From NCBI RefSeq assembly GCF_028290885.1, contig NZ_JAQGIZ010000194.1, forward strand, positions 1 through 39,694: a stretch of 39,694 nucleotides of DNA, in the 5' to 3' direction. This document shows, one piece after another, positions 16,526-25,180 of this stretch. The first letter of the stretch is position 1, and every line of letters begins with the position of its first letter. Under the pieces are notes generated by a model. The model saw only the letters and a list, made by a program, of their open reading frames with translations. It did no database searches and had not been told where the DNA came from. Origin of the DNA: Phenylobacterium sp. (lineage in GTDB: Bacteria; Pseudomonadota; Alphaproteobacteria; Caulobacterales; Caulobacteraceae). The translations under genes were made by a program, and so were the position numbers.

Positions 16526-17502
16526 CGAGCGTGCTGCGTAGCGCGGTGACCGGCGTCGGCGGCTATCTGCCCGACCGCGTGGTGACCAACGACGACCTCG
16601 CCAAGTTCGTGGACACCTCCGACGAATGGATCGTCGAGCGCACCGGCATCCGCCAGCGCCACCAGGCGGCCGACGACCAGCCGGTCTCCGATCTCGCGGT
16701 CGCCGCCGCGCGCCGGGCCCTGGAGGCGGCGGGCCGCACGCCCGACGAGGTGGACTTGATCATCGTCGCCACCACCACCGCCGACCTGACCTTTCCGGCG
16801 GTCGCGACCATCGTGCAGCGCAAGCTGGGTTGCCCGGTGGGGATCGCCTTCGATGTGCAGGCGGTCTGCTCGGGCTTCGTCTATGCGCTGTCGGTCGCCG
16901 ACGGCTTCGTGGCCCGCAACCGCTCGCAATGCGCCCTGGTGATCGGGGCCGAGACCATGACCCGGCTGATGGACTGGACCGACCGCGGCACCTGCGTGCT
17001 GTTCGGCGACGGGGCCGGCGCGGTCGTCGTGGAACCGCGCGCGGGCGAGGGGACTACCGCCGACCGCGGCCTGCTGGGCTTCGCCCTGCGCGCCGACGGG
17101 ACCAAGCAGGAGCTGCTGTTCGTCGACGGCGGCCCCTCCACCAACGGCCAGGTCGGCAAGCTTAGGATGCAGGGCAACCAGGTGTTCCGCCACGCGGTGG
17201 TGAACATCTCCGAGGCCGTGACGGCGGCCGCCGCCGACGCGGGCATCGAGGTGTCCAGCGTCGACTGGTTCGTGCCCCATCAGGCCAACCTGCGCATCCT
17301 GCAGGGCGTCGCCCGCCGGCTCGGCATCGACGAGGCCAAGGTGATCACCACCCTCGACCGGCACGCCAACACCTCGGCGGCCTCCATCCCGCTGGCGCTG
17401 GACCAGGGGGTCCGCGACGGGCGGATCAAGCCCGGGAACATGCTGCTGCTGGAGGCGATGGGCGGCGGCCTGACCTGGGGCGCCTGCGTTCTTCGGCTAT
17501 AG
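16522..17502 (+). CDS. fabH: 3-oxoacyl-[acyl-carrier-protein] synthase III
   Basis: A 326-residue KAS III that condenses acetyl-CoA with malonyl-ACP to start fatty acid synthesis. The catalytic triad is Cys116 (AVCSGFVYAL), His253 (VPHQANLRI) and Asn283 (DRHANTSAAS). The C-terminal GNMLLLEAMGGGLTWGA is characteristic. The start is GTG 16522, inside the plsX stop (GTGA overlap), with a perfect AAGGAG seven bases upstream; the open frame extends far upstream but that part is not coding. Followed after 95 nt by ihfA. Confidence 0.97.
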   Translation: MTSVLRSAVTGVGGYLPDRVVTNDDLAKFVDTSDEWIVERTGIRQRHQAADDQPVSDLAVAAARRALEAAGRTPDEVDLIIVATTTADLTFPAVATIVQRKLGCPVGIAFDVQAVCSGFVYALSVADGFVARNRSQCALVIGAETMTRLMDWTDRGTCVLFGDGAGAVVVEPRAGEGTTADRGLLGFALRADGTKQELLFVDGGPSTNGQVGKLRMQGNQVFRHAVVNISEAVTAAAADAGIEVSSVDWFVPHQANLRILQGVARRLGIDEAKVITTLDRHANTSAASIPLALDQGVRDGRIKPGNMLLLEAMGGGLTWGACVLRL

Positions 17503-17597
17503 GCTTAACCGCAACGAGCAATCCGATGCTTGAAGTCTTTGACGAGATAGGACAATCAGGGCACGTTGACGGTATCGCGACGGGGGAACGGGAGAGC

Positions 17598-17903
17598 ATG
17601 AAGGGCGCGACGGTTACGCGGGCCGATCTCTGTGAGGCGGTCCACGAGGAAGTGGGCCTGACCCGCCAGGATTGCGGCGAGCTGGTCGAGCGCGTGCTCG
17701 AGCTGATGGCCGTCGCCCTGGAGAAGGGGCATCAGGTCAAGCTCTCCGGGTTCGGCGTCTTCCAGGTCCGCGCCAAGCGCGCGCGCATGGGGCGCAACCC
17801 CAAGACCGGCGAGCCTGCCGCCATCGAGCCGCGCCGGGTGATCGGCTTCCGCGCCTCGCAGGTCATGAAGGCGCGAGTCGACCGCGCCCTGGGCCGAGGA
17901 TAG
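17598..17903 (+). CDS. ihfA: Integration host factor subunit alpha
   Basis: A 101-residue HU/IHF-family DNA-bending protein. It begins MKGATVTRADLCEAVHEEVGL and carries the DNA-binding arm signature GRNPKTGEPAAIEPRRVIGFRAS. The alpha subunit assignment follows from similarity to IhfA and from its place between fabH and a MerR gene, which is conserved in alphaproteobacteria. IHF bends DNA at promoters, recombination sites and origins. ATG 17598 is preceded by GGGAG and gives the usual length; the frame is open from 17526 but without family similarity. Confidence 0.94.
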   Translation: MKGATVTRADLCEAVHEEVGLTRQDCGELVERVLELMAVALEKGHQVKLSGFGVFQVRAKRARMGRNPKTGEPAAIEPRRVIGFRASQVMKARVDRALGRG

Positions 17904-17926
17904 CTGCGGTGGGGGCGCTCTAGACC

Positions 17927-18319
17927 GTGGCCAAGGGCCCGGAAGCCTTTCGGACCATCTCCGAAGCGGCGGACGAGCTTCACGTGCCACAGCATGTGCT
18001 GCGGTTCTGGGAAACCAAGTTCGCCTTCATCCGCCCCATGAAGCGCGCCGGCGGCCGCCGATTCTACCGCCCCTCCGACATCACGGTCCTGCGCGGGGTG
18101 AGGCGCCTGCTGCACGACGAGGGCTACACTATCAAGGGCGTCCAGCGCCTGCACCGCGAAGAAGGCCTGCGCCGCCTGGTCAGCGCCGGCGACGGGGAGG
18201 GGATCTCGCCCGCTTCGGCTGGAGCGGCAGCGCCGGCCGCCGGCCGAGACGGCCTCCTCGCGGCGCTCGGCGACCTCGAGACCGCCAAGCAGCGGCTCGA
18301 CGCCCTGCTCAAGCCCTAA
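17927..18319 (+). CDS. MerR-family transcriptional regulator
   Basis: A 130-residue MerR-type protein starting with GTG. The winged helix-turn-helix covers about residues 8-75 (FRTISEAADELHVPQHVLRFWETKF, GRRFYRPSDITVLRGVRRLLHDEGYTIKGVQ, given here in parts). Instead of an effector-binding domain there is a short Gly/Ala/Pro linker and one C-terminal helix (LLAALGDLETAKQRLDALLKP). No metal-binding cysteines are present. It lies 23 nt after ihfA and is probably co-transcribed with it. This small MerR is a regular neighbour of ihfA in alphaproteobacteria; its target is not known to me. Confidence 0.9.
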   Translation: MAKGPEAFRTISEAADELHVPQHVLRFWETKFAFIRPMKRAGGRRFYRPSDITVLRGVRRLLHDEGYTIKGVQRLHREEGLRRLVSAGDGEGISPASAGAAAPAAGRDGLLAALGDLETAKQRLDALLKP

Positions 18320-18360
18320 AGCTCGTCATGACGATCACATTTTGGGGGATGATCGGCGAA

Positions 18361-18437
<77 letters not shown>

Positions 18438-18499
18438 ACGCCTCGCGGCGAGCGCGCCTTATAGGCGGGCGATCATCGTCGCCGCAATCCCGAAAACGG

Positions 18500-18697
18500 C
18501 TACCGCCCCCGGTTCATCCACGAGATGAGCGGCAGGATCGGCACGCCCCAGCAGACGCCGGCGAGCGCGTAGAAGGCGAACTGCCAGGGGCCGTGGTCGG
18601 GGACGTACTGCGCGGCGCGGATCACCAGGCCGACGTAGAACAGCAGGAAGGCCAGGATGCCGACCAGGCCGATGAGTTTGCGCAGGCGCGGGTTCAT
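18500..18697 (-). CDS. DUF2842 small membrane protein
   Basis: A 65-residue inner-membrane protein with two hydrophobic segments (about residues 8-28 and 40-58) separated by a short loop containing a Tyr-Val-Pro turn. The N-terminus MNPRLRKLIGLVGILAFLLF and the WGVPILPLISWM ending match DUF2842, a family restricted to alphaproteobacteria. Function is unknown. It faces ctaA across a short divergent spacer of about 137 nt, and the spacing suggests independent transcription. Confidence 0.8.
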   Translation of the reverse strand: MNPRLRKLIGLVGILAFLLFYVGLVIRAAQYVPDHGPWQFAFYALAGVCWGVPILPLISWMNRGR

Positions 18698-18834
18698 CGG
18701 GCGTGCTTAGCCGCCGCCGGCCGCTCGTGAAAGCGCAAGCGTGGACGGGCGGGCCGTTCCGAGGTAGGCCGCGACAAAGTTCAGCCTGATTGACGCCCGG
18801 TCCCGCCCGCTATGCCCGCCCCCACGCCCGCCCG

Positions 18835-19866
18835 ATGACCTCGTTCCTGCGTTCCGACCGCTCCCGCGCCGTGGCGATCTGGCTGCTCGCCGTGGCCGCG
18901 CTGGTGCTGGCCATGGTGCTGGTGGGCGGGGTGACGCGGCTGACGGGGTCGGGGCTGTCGATCACCCAGTGGCGGCCGATCTCCGGCGTCCTGCCGCCGC
19001 TGAGTCTCGCCGACTGGCAGGCGGAGTTCGCGCGCTACCGGGCGATCCCGCAGTTCCGCTTCGTCAATCCGACCATGACGCTCGACCAGTTCCGCTTCAT
19101 CTACTGGTGGGAGTGGTCGCACCGGCTGCTGGGCCGCCTGCTCGGCGTGGTGTTCGCCGTGCCCCTGCTGTGGTTCGCGGTGCGCCGCGAGATCCCGCGC
19201 CGGCTGTTCTGGCGGCTGGCCGGCCTCTTCGTGCTGGGCGGGCTGCAAGGCCTGGTCGGCTGGTGGATGGTGGCGAGCGGGCTTTCGGAACGGGTCTACG
19301 TCGCCCCCGAGCGGCTGATGATCCACCTGGGCCTGGCCTTCGCCCTGCTGGGCGCGCTGATCTGGACAGCGCTGGACGCCTGGGCCGGCTGGGCGCGCCA
19401 GACCCTGCCCAGCCCCTGGGGCGGCCGCGCCCTGGCGCTCCTGGCGCTGATCTACGTCCAGATCCTGCTGGGGGCCCTGGTGGCGGGGAACCATGCGGGC
19501 CTCGTCTACAACGACTGGCCGCTGTTCGCCGGCCGCCTCGTCCCGCAGGACTACGCGGGCCGCGGCCTCTGGGCGACGCTGGCGCACAGCCAGGGCGCGG
19601 TGCAACTGCACCACCGGCTGGCCGCCTATCTGCTGCTGGTCGCGGCGATCGGCCTGGCCATCGGCGCCTGGCGGTCGAACTACCTGGCGCAGGAGTCCAA
19701 GCAGCTGGCGGCCGGCGTCGCCGTGCTGGTCGCCGTGCAGGCCTCGCTGGGGATCGCCACCCTGATGGCCCGCGCGCCGCTGGGCCTCAGCCTCGTCCAC
19801 CAGCTGACCGCGGCCCTGACGCTGGGCCTCGCGGTGGCCTTCGCCTGGCGGGTGCGGCGGATCTAG
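18835..19866 (+). CDS. ctaA: Heme A synthase (COX15/CtaA family)
   Basis: A 343-residue, eight-helix inner-membrane enzyme that oxidises the C8 methyl of heme O to give heme A for cytochrome c oxidase. Diagnostic features are the [18 protein letters not shown] loop near the N-terminus, [10 protein letters not shown] with the first heme-ligand His, [21 protein letters not shown] and [13 protein letters not shown] for the remaining His residues. The length fits the alphaproteobacterial (type 2) class. ATG 18835 gives the family N-terminus; a TTG at 18790 would add 15 residues. No strong Shine-Dalgarno is seen. Confidence 0.94.
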   Translation: MTSFLRSDRSRAVAIWLLAVAALVLAMVLVGGVTRLTGSGLSITQWRPISGVLPPLSLADWQAEFARYRAIPQFRFVNPTMTLDQFRFIYWWEWSHRLLGRLLGVVFAVPLLWFAVRREIPRRLFWRLAGLFVLGGLQGLVGWWMVASGLSERVYVAPERLMIHLGLAFALLGALIWTALDAWAGWARQTLPSPWGGRALALLALIYVQILLGALVAGNHAGLVYNDWPLFAGRLVPQDYAGRGLWATLAHSQGAVQLHHRLAAYLLLVAAIGLAIGAWRSNYLAQESKQLAAGVAVLVAVQASLGIATLMARAPLGLSLVHQLTAALTLGLAVAFAWRVRRI

Positions 19867-19985
19867 ATCGCCGCCGATCCGGTCGCTCCGGATCGTGTCC
19901 GAAATCGCCGGTTTCTCGTCATTGCGAAGCCCGTCCGGGCAGCTCACAACCGCCATGCACTGGGCGTGCATCTGGGGGTTGAGAC

Positions 19986-20606
19986 ATGCGATCGCGGGTT
20001 CGGATCTTTTTGGCGGCCATAGCCGTCGCCGTGGCGGGCGGACTTGCCGCGACGGCGGTTTCGCGGGCGCAGGTCGCGGCCCCGGCCGTCGCCTACACCG
20101 CCGACGGCAAGCTGGTGGTCCCCAAGGACTACCGCACCTGGATCTACCTCTCGACCGGCATGGACATGGCCTATGTGGAGGGCGCGGAGCCGTCGCAGCA
20201 CCTGTTCGACTCGGTGTTCGTCGATCCGGCCGCTTACGCCGCCTTCCAGAAGACCGGGACCTGGCCGGACAAGACCATCATGGTGCTGGAGGTGCGCAAA
20301 GGGCAGGGCCGGGGTTCGATCAACAAGGTCGGCCAGTTCCAGACCGCCAAGGTGGGCGCCGAGGCCCACGTCAAGGACGTCGCCCGCTTCAAGAGCGGCT
20401 GGGCCTTCTTCCCGCTGAACGGCGACGCGCCGGCGTCCGCCCTGCCGCAGAATTCGCCCTGCAACGTCTGCCACGAGCAGCACGCCGCGGTGGACACCAC
20501 CTTCGTGCAGTTTTACCCGACCCTGCTGCCCAAGGCGCAGGAGATGAAGACACTCAGCGTCGCCTACCTGGCCGAGGAAGCCCAGGCCAAGAACGAGAAG
20601 CGGTAA
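19986..20606 (+). CDS. Cytochrome P460 family c-type heme protein, exported
   Basis: A 206-residue periplasmic protein. Residues 1 to about 29 form a signal peptide. The remainder matches the cytochrome P460 / cytochrome c'-beta fold (PKDYRTWIYLSTGMDMAYVEG, WPDKTIMVLEVRKG, FKSGWAFFPLNG) and ends with one heme-attachment motif, Cys159-x2-Cys162-His163. Known members detoxify or sense nitric oxide or oxidise hydroxylamine; whether the heme-crosslinking lysine of true P460 is present cannot be told without an alignment, so the substrate is left open. The stop codon lies inside a perfect 16-bp palindrome (20601-20616). Confidence 0.87.
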   Translation: MRSRVRIFLAAIAVAVAGGLAATAVSRAQVAAPAVAYTADGKLVVPKDYRTWIYLSTGMDMAYVEGAEPSQHLFDSVFVDPAAYAAFQKTGTWPDKTIMVLEVRKGQGRGSINKVGQFQTAKVGAEAHVKDVARFKSGWAFFPLNGDAPASALPQNSPCNVCHEQHAAVDTTFVQFYPTLLPKAQEMKTLSVAYLAEEAQAKNEKR

Positions 20607-20616
20607 TATATTACCG
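20601..20616. promoter_or_regulatory. Perfect 16-bp palindrome over the P460 stop codon
   Basis: CGGTAATATATTACCG is an exact palindrome. It covers the last codon and stop of the P460 gene and stands 141 nt before rplM. It has no T-run and its centre is AT-rich, so it resembles a dimeric regulator site more than a terminator. The regulator is unknown. Confidence 0.4.
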
Positions 20617-20670
20617 TATCAATTAACTCGTCTATTTTCAATGGGATAGCTATAAGCTGTCCGGCGTGTG

Positions 20671-20699
20671 TTGACAGCTGTCGGCATTGTCGGCATATG
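20671..20699 (+). promoter_or_regulatory. Probable promoter of rplM-rpsI
   Basis: TTGACA at 20671-20676 is a perfect -35 box; 17 bases later stands CATATG (20694-20699), a weak -10. The -35 box is embedded in the palindrome GACAGCTGTC, and between the boxes TCGGCAT occurs twice in near tandem. These may be operator sequences. Transcription would start about 50 nt before rplM. Confidence 0.45.
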
Positions 20700-20757
20700 C
20701 GCCCGCTCACGCCGGGGCCCCTTTGCTCCGGCCCAAGATCCGGATGAGTTTCCCATG

Positions 20758-21228
20758 ATGAAGACCACGGCTTCGCTGAAGCCCGCCGAGGTCGAGAAGA
20801 AGTGGATCGTGATCGACGCCGAGAACGCCGTGGTCGGCCGCCTCGCGACCTTCATCGCCAACCGTCTTCGCGGCAAGCATCGCCCCGACTACACCCCGCA
20901 CGTGGACTGCGGCGACTTCGTCGTCGTGGTCAACGCCGACAAGGTGAAGTTCACCGGCAAGAAGCTCAGCGACAAGATCTACTACTGGCACACCGGCCAC
21001 CCGGGCGGCGTCAAGCAGCGCACCGCCGGCCAGATCCTCGACGGCCGCTTCCCGGAGCGCGTGCTCGAGAAGGCCGTCGAGCGCATGCTGCCCAAGGAAA
21101 GCCCCCTGGCCCGCAAGCAGCTGACGCACCTGCGCGTCTACAACAGCGCCGAGCACCCGCACGCCGCCCAGAACCCCGAGACCATCGCGTTCGCCGAGCT
21201 GAACGCCAAGAACGTGCGGAGCGCGTAA
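20758..21228 (+). CDS. rplM: 50S ribosomal protein L13
   Basis: A 156-residue r-protein. It opens with [22 protein letters not shown] and shows the L13 core [31 protein letters not shown] and [17 protein letters not shown]13 is an early-assembly protein of the large subunit. Two adjacent ATG codons (20755 and 20758) are possible; the second matches the usual N-terminus. It is followed after 2 nt by rpsI, the standard pairing. Confidence 0.97.
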   Translation: MKTTASLKPAEVEKKWIVIDAENAVVGRLATFIANRLRGKHRPDYTPHVDCGDFVVVVNADKVKFTGKKLSDKIYYWHTGHPGGVKQRTAGQILDGRFPERVLEKAVERMLPKESPLARKQLTHLRVYNSAEHPHAAQNPETIAFAELNAKNVRSA

Positions 21229-21230
21229 GC

Positions 21231-21725
21231 ATGTCGGAAGCCAACACCCCCGAAGCTCCCACCGGTTTCGACGCCCTGAAGGGCCTGGGCACCCAGGCGG
21301 CCGAGGACGTCGTCGTCCACGAGCGCAAGGTCGACGCCCAAGGCCGCTCCTACGCCACCGGCAAGCGCAAGAACGCCATCGCCCGCGTCTGGATCAAGCC
21401 CGGCAAGGGCAAGATCACCATCAACGGCCGCGACCAGGAGGTCTATTTCGCGCGTCCCGTGCTGCGGATGATGATCGCCCAGCCGATGGAGCTCGCCGAC
21501 CGCGCGGGCCAGTTCGACGTGGTCGTCTCCGTGCAGGGCTCGGGCCTCTCCGGCCAGGCCGGTGCGATCCGCCACGGGATCTCCAAGGCGCTCACCTATT
21601 ACGAGCCCGAGCTCCGCGCCGTGCTGAAGCCGCACGGCCTGCTCACCCGCGACAGCCGCGTGGTGGAGCGCAAGAAGTACGGCAAGGCCAAGGCCCGACG
21701 CAGCTTCCAGTTCTCGAAGCGCTAA
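21231..21725 (+). CDS. rpsI: 30S ribosomal protein S9
   Basis: A 164-residue S9 with an N-terminal extension of about 38 residues typical of alphaproteobacteria, followed by [39 protein letters not shown] and the basic C-terminal tail [17 protein letters not shown], which reaches the P-site tRNA. It begins 2 nt after rplM and ends just before a terminator hairpin. Confidence 0.97.
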   Translation: MSEANTPEAPTGFDALKGLGTQAAEDVVVHERKVDAQGRSYATGKRKNAIARVWIKPGKGKITINGRDQEVYFARPVLRMMIAQPMELADRAGQFDVVVSVQGSGLSGQAGAIRHGISKALTYYEPELRAVLKPHGLLTRDSRVVERKKYGKAKARRSFQFSKR

Positions 21726-21756
21726 GACCGAGGCTGCGAAAACTCGCGTTTCGGAA

Positions 21757-21790
21757 GGGCGTTTCGGGAAACCGAAGCGCCCTTTCTCTT
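21757..21790 (+). terminator. Rho-independent terminator of rplM-rpsI
   Basis: An 11-bp stem (21757-21767 with 21772-21782; one G-T pair) with a GAAA loop, followed by the T-rich TTTCTCTTT. It starts 31 nt after the rpsI stop. Confidence 0.85.
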
Positions 21791-21822
21791 TGTCTGGACC
21801 ACCCGATCTGGATGCCAAATCC

Positions 21823-22803
21823 ATGACCCACACGATCTTCATCGACGGCGAATCCGGCACCACCGGCCTGCAGATCCGCGACCGGCTGGCTCGCCGCAGC
21901 GACCTGGAGGTCATCTCCATCGACCCGGCGCGGCGCAAGGACCCGGCGGCGCGCGCCGAGCTGTTGAACGGCGTCGACGCCGTCGTGCTCTGCCTGCCGG
22001 ACGATGCGGCGCGCGAGGCGGTGTCGCTCGTGCAGTCCAACAGCGTCCGCATCGTCGACGCCTCGACGGCGCACCGCACGGCGCCCGACTGGGCCTACGG
22101 CTTCGCCGAGATGGACCCCGGCCAGCGCGCGGCTATCGCCGGCTCGACGCGGGTCAGCAATCCAGGTTGCTATCCGACCGGCTTCATCGGCCTGGTGCGG
22201 CCGCTGGTGGCCGCGGGACTGATCCCGCCGGACTTCCCGCTGACCGTCAACGCCGTTTCCGGCTACTCCGGCGGCGGCAAGGGACTGATCGAGGAGTTCG
22301 AGGCGAGCCCTGTGCCGGAGGGGACCAGCGACGCCTTCCGCGTCTATGGCCTGACGCTGGCGCACAAGCACCTGCCGGAGATGCAGCAGCACGCGGGCGT
22401 GAAGCACCCGCCGGTGTTCGCGCCCGCGGTCGGCCGCTACGCCCAGGGCATGATCGTCGAAGTCCCGCTGCAGCTCTGGGCGCTGCCCGGCAAGCCGGAC
22501 CCCAGGGACCTGCACGTCGCCCTGGAGGCCGCCTACGCCGGCGAGGCCTTCGTGGAGGTGGCGAGCGGGATGGAGTGCGCGGAGCTGTCCAAGGCCCGCG
22601 CCGGCGCGGCGGGCTATGTGGCCGCGCTCGACCCCGAGGGGCTGAACGGCACCAACCGGATGCGGCTCTTCGTATTCTCGAACCCCGAGCGCACCCAGGC
22701 GCGGCTGGTGGCCCTGCTGGACAACCTCGGCAAGGGCGCCTCGGGCGCCGCGGTGCAGAACCTCAACCTGATGCTGGGCCTGGAGGAGGGCGCCGGGTTG
22801 TGA
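21823..22803 (+). CDS. argC: N-acetyl-gamma-glutamyl-phosphate reductase, type 2
   Basis: A 326-residue NADPH-dependent reductase of arginine biosynthesis. The N-terminal Rossmann motif is modified as [16 protein letters not shown], typical of the short 'type 2' ArgC; the catalytic cysteine is Cys116 in SNPGCYPTG; and HKHLPEM near residue 190 matches the active-site His region. It ends with [12 protein letters not shown], also diagnostic. ATG 21823 was chosen by family N-terminus; an upstream TTG at 21790 lies in the terminator tail. In many Caulobacterales argC follows rpsI, as here. Confidence 0.95.
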   Translation: MTHTIFIDGESGTTGLQIRDRLARRSDLEVISIDPARRKDPAARAELLNGVDAVVLCLPDDAAREAVSLVQSNSVRIVDASTAHRTAPDWAYGFAEMDPGQRAAIAGSTRVSNPGCYPTGFIGLVRPLVAAGLIPPDFPLTVNAVSGYSGGGKGLIEEFEASPVPEGTSDAFRVYGLTLAHKHLPEMQQHAGVKHPPVFAPAVGRYAQGMIVEVPLQLWALPGKPDPRDLHVALEAAYAGEAFVEVASGMECAELSKARAGAAGYVAALDPEGLNGTNRMRLFVFSNPERTQARLVALLDNLGKGASGAAVQNLNLMLGLEEGAGL

Positions 22804-22866
22804 ACCTGCGCCGGGGCGCGCTGAAATGGCTTGTAACCATCGGCCGCGGCGCCACGTAATCCGGAC

Positions 22867-23367
22867 ATGGACACCTTGACCCTTTCCGCTCTTTCCCGTC
22901 GCGGCTTCCTGATGGCCTCAGCCGTCGCCGCGGCGGCCCCGGGCCTCGCACTGGCCGCGGCCGATCCCTACGCCGCCTCGCCGTTCCGCAAGCTCACCGA
23001 CGCCGACTGGAAGAAGCGGCTGCCGGAAGCCTCCTACGGGGTGCTGCGCCATGAAGACACCGAGCGGCCGGGGACCAGCCCGCTGCTCAACGAGCACCGC
23101 AAGGGCACCTTCGTCTGCCTGGGCTGCGGGCTGCCAATCTTCAAGTCCGACTGGAAGTTCGAGAGCGGCACCGGCTGGCCCAGCTTCTACACCGCGATCC
23201 CGGGCGCGCTCGCCAAGAAGAGCGACTTCGCCATCGGCGTGCCGCGCACGGAATACCACTGCGCCCAGTGCCTGGGGCACCATGGCCACGTCTTCAACGA
23301 CGGGCCGAAGCCCACCGGCCTGCGCTACTGCAACAACGGCGTCGCGCTGAAGTTCGTCCCGGCTTAG
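22867..23367 (+). CDS. msrB: Peptide-methionine (R)-S-oxide reductase, Tat-exported
   Basis: A 166-residue MsrB that repairs R-methionine sulfoxide. The N-terminus SRRGFLMASAVAAAAPG (Arg11-Arg12 then a hydrophobic stretch) is a twin-arginine signal, so the enzyme is expected in the periplasm after folding. The structural zinc site is complete (Cys84/Cys87 and Cys132/Cys135), and the catalytic residue is Cys155 in LRYCNNG, with GTGWPSF and HHGHVFND conserved. The resolving Cys position near residue 100 is not occupied, so thioredoxin-like recycling may differ. The stop codon overlaps tail to tail with the stop of the DUF2807 gene. Confidence 0.93.
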   Translation: MDTLTLSALSRRGFLMASAVAAAAPGLALAAADPYAASPFRKLTDADWKKRLPEASYGVLRHEDTERPGTSPLLNEHRKGTFVCLGCGLPIFKSDWKFESGTGWPSFYTAIPGALAKKSDFAIGVPRTEYHCAQCLGHHGHVFNDGPKPTGLRYCNNGVALKFVPA

Positions 23368-24170
23368 AGGCGCTTGCCCGGCTTCGAGGCTGGCGTCGGG
23401 GCGGGCGGCGAAGGCGTGGCCGCATCCTTCTGGTGCACGCTGCCCGAGCCGGTGACATTGCTTTCCAGCCTGGCGGGACGGGTCAGCAGGGTCACGTCGC
23501 CGGAGCCTGAGATGTTGAGGTTCGCCGAGCCGGTGGGGGCCAGCGTCGCCTCGCCGGCGCCGGTTATGTCGACATCGGCGTTTTCCAGCTTCAGGCCCGA
23601 GAGGTCGGTGTCGGCAGAGCCGGCGATGGTCAGCTCCAGCGACTTGGCCTCGCCCTTGGCGCTGACGTCGGCGTTGCCGGAGACGTCGAGATTGAGCTTG
23701 TCCTGCTTGTAGTCCTCGATGGCCAGCTTGCTCGATCCGTGCAGGTCGAAGCGGGTGACCGCAGGCGCGGTCATGGCGATGGTCAGGTCAGCCCAGTGGT
23801 GGCGATCTCCGGAGAACCGCAGCTGGCCGCCGTCGATCTCCAGGGCGTCCACAGCGTCCTTCGGCCCGGTGATGGTGAGTTTCCCGGGGCCCGGAGCCTG
23901 GGTGTAGGTGACCTCCGCCGGCACGTCGATCTCCAGGCTGTCGCCGCCGGTCCAGGCCATCTCGCGGGTGGTCTGCGGGCCCTCGTCGCGCCCGCCCCGG
24001 TGGTTCCAGCGATGGTGGTGGTCGCTCCAGCTCCAGGTGTTGTCGCCGCTCCAGTGGCCCCAGGCGGCGTGGGCCAGCAGGTCCGGCCCGCCGATGGCGA
24101 CGGCCGTCGAAAGGGTGACCACGGAGACCAGGAAGCCGGTCACGGCGATCATCACGAGCACGCGGATCAT
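23364..24170 (-). CDS. DUF2807 (head GIN domain) exported protein
   Basis: A 268-residue protein with an N-terminal hydrophobic segment (about residues 4-27; signal peptide or anchor), a His/Trp-rich linker (residues about 37-60, GHWSGDNTWSWSDHHHRWNH), and a beta-solenoid-like DUF2807/GIN domain made of repeats such as LTIAGSADTDLSGLKLENAD and LNISGSGDVTLL, ending in a proline-rich tail. Such domains are thought to form right-handed beta helices outside the membrane; the function is unknown. It is the last gene of a PadR-DUF1700-DUF2807 operon; its ATG overlaps the preceding stop by 4 nt. The His-rich linker could bind metal, which is a guess. Confidence 0.83.
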   Translation of the reverse strand: MIRVLVMIAVTGFLVSVVTLSTAVAIGGPDLLAHAAWGHWSGDNTWSWSDHHHRWNHRGGRDEGPQTTREMAWTGGDSLEIDVPAEVTYTQAPGPGKLTITGPKDAVDALEIDGGQLRFSGDRHHWADLTIAMTAPAVTRFDLHGSSKLAIEDYKQDKLNLDVSGNADVSAKGEAKSLELTIAGSADTDLSGLKLENADVDITGAGEATLAPTGSANLNISGSGDVTLLTRPARLESNVTGSGSVHQKDAATPSPPAPTPASKPGKRL

Positions 24171-24748
24171 TGCACGCCTCCAGCGGCTTGCGGTTCAAGG
24201 GCGGGCTTCAGCAGCCGGTAGTGCAGGCGGCCGTACCAGACGAGCGCGTTGACCAGGCCGATGGTGCAGATCGCGAGCACCGCTCCGACCGCGGTGGCGC
24301 CGGCCATCAAGCCGATGCCGGCCAGAACTGCGGCGGCCGGGCCGCCGGGCAGGCCGGTGAAAGGTCCGGCGGCGAACACCACGCCGCCGGCGAAGAAGAC
24401 GGCGATCACCGCGACGGCGACGCCGAACATCGCGCCTCCGACCCCCATCAGGATCGGCAGCAGGAACAGGATGTCGATGGCGCCGAGCCCCAGGACCGCG
24501 AACACCGCGCCCGCGCCGGCTGAGGCGCTGCGCTCTTCTTCCCAGCGCTTAAGGCCCTTTTCGGCGCGCAGCTCGCGGGCCAGCCGACCGGGGTCGCCGA
24601 GGGCCGTGGCCACGTCGGCCTCGCTGCGGCCGGCGGCCTCGCCCTCGTTGAAGTGGTTCTCGTAGTCCGCGACGATGTCGGCCACGGCGGATGGGGGCAG
24701 GCCGCGCAGGCCCTCCCGCAACCGGGCCATGAACGCCTGACGGGTCAT
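24167..24748 (-). CDS. DUF1700 (HAAS-type) membrane protein
   Basis: A 193-residue protein: residues 1-70 are a soluble helical HAAS domain (MTRQAFMARLREGLRGLPPS, DIVADYENHFNEGEAAGRSE, VATALGDPGRLARELRAE), followed by about four hydrophobic segments between residues 78 and 175. HAAS domains commonly pair with PadR regulators and act as membrane partners or anti-regulator components in envelope stress systems. It is joined by ATGA overlaps to padR upstream and to the DUF2807 gene downstream, which strongly suggests one functional unit. Confidence 0.85.
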   Translation of the reverse strand: MTRQAFMARLREGLRGLPPSAVADIVADYENHFNEGEAAGRSEADVATALGDPGRLARELRAEKGLKRWEEERSASAGAGAVFAVLGLGAIDILFLLPILMGVGGAMFGVAVAVIAVFFAGGVVFAAGPFTGLPGGPAAAVLAGIGLMAGATAVGAVLAICTIGLVNALVWYGRLHYRLLKPALEPQAAGGVQ

Positions 24749-25071
24749 TTCACCTCTCCCAGAATGCCCTGCACCGCGCCGGAGAACGAGCTCCAGGCAG
24801 CCCTTTGCGAGCTGAAGCTCGCCTTCCCGGCCTCGGTGAGGCGGTAATATTTGCGCGACGGACCGGACGGCGACTCGACCAGATAGGTCTCGACGAGTCC
24901 GTCGTTCTGCAGCCGGCGCATCAGCGGATAGATGGTGCCCTCGCCCATGCCGATCGACTCGGAGAGCTGGCTGGCGATCTCATAGGCGTAGCTGTCGTGC
25001 TGCGAGAGGAGGGCGAGCACGCAAAGCTCGAGCGCCCCCTTCTTCAGCTGGATCTCAATGGCTTCGGGCAC
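24745..25071 (-). CDS. PadR-family transcriptional regulator
   Basis: A 108-residue PadR regulator with the winged helix (LKKGALELCVLALLSQHDSYAYEIASQL, shown in part; GEGTIYPLMRRLQNDGLV; YYRLTEAGKASF) and a single short C-terminal helix (PadR-s2-like). PadR proteins usually repress their own operon. GTG 25071 was chosen because GGAGG lies seven bases upstream and the resulting N-terminus MPEAIEIQLKKG fits the family; the frame is open to 25095. An ATGA overlap couples it to the DUF1700 gene. The 109 nt upstream to the phaC stop are AT-rich near 25130 and probably hold the promoter. Confidence 0.9.
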   Translation of the reverse strand: MPEAIEIQLKKGALELCVLALLSQHDSYAYEIASQLSESIGMGEGTIYPLMRRLQNDGLVETYLVESPSGPSRKYYRLTEAGKASFSSQRAAWSSFSGAVQGILGEVK

Positions 25072-25180
25072 GTCGGCGCCTCCTTGCGAAGCCAAGACCT
25101 ATCGCAAGGTACTGGGCGGTGCAAGGTAGCGTGCATTAAACGTTAGTAACCTGCCTCCCACGCGAAGCGAGGAGGTAAGG

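Noticed and set aside
25132..25147. TTAA-N7-TAAC upstream of padR considered as a CtrA box
   Set aside because: The second half-site deviates, and there is no supporting context.
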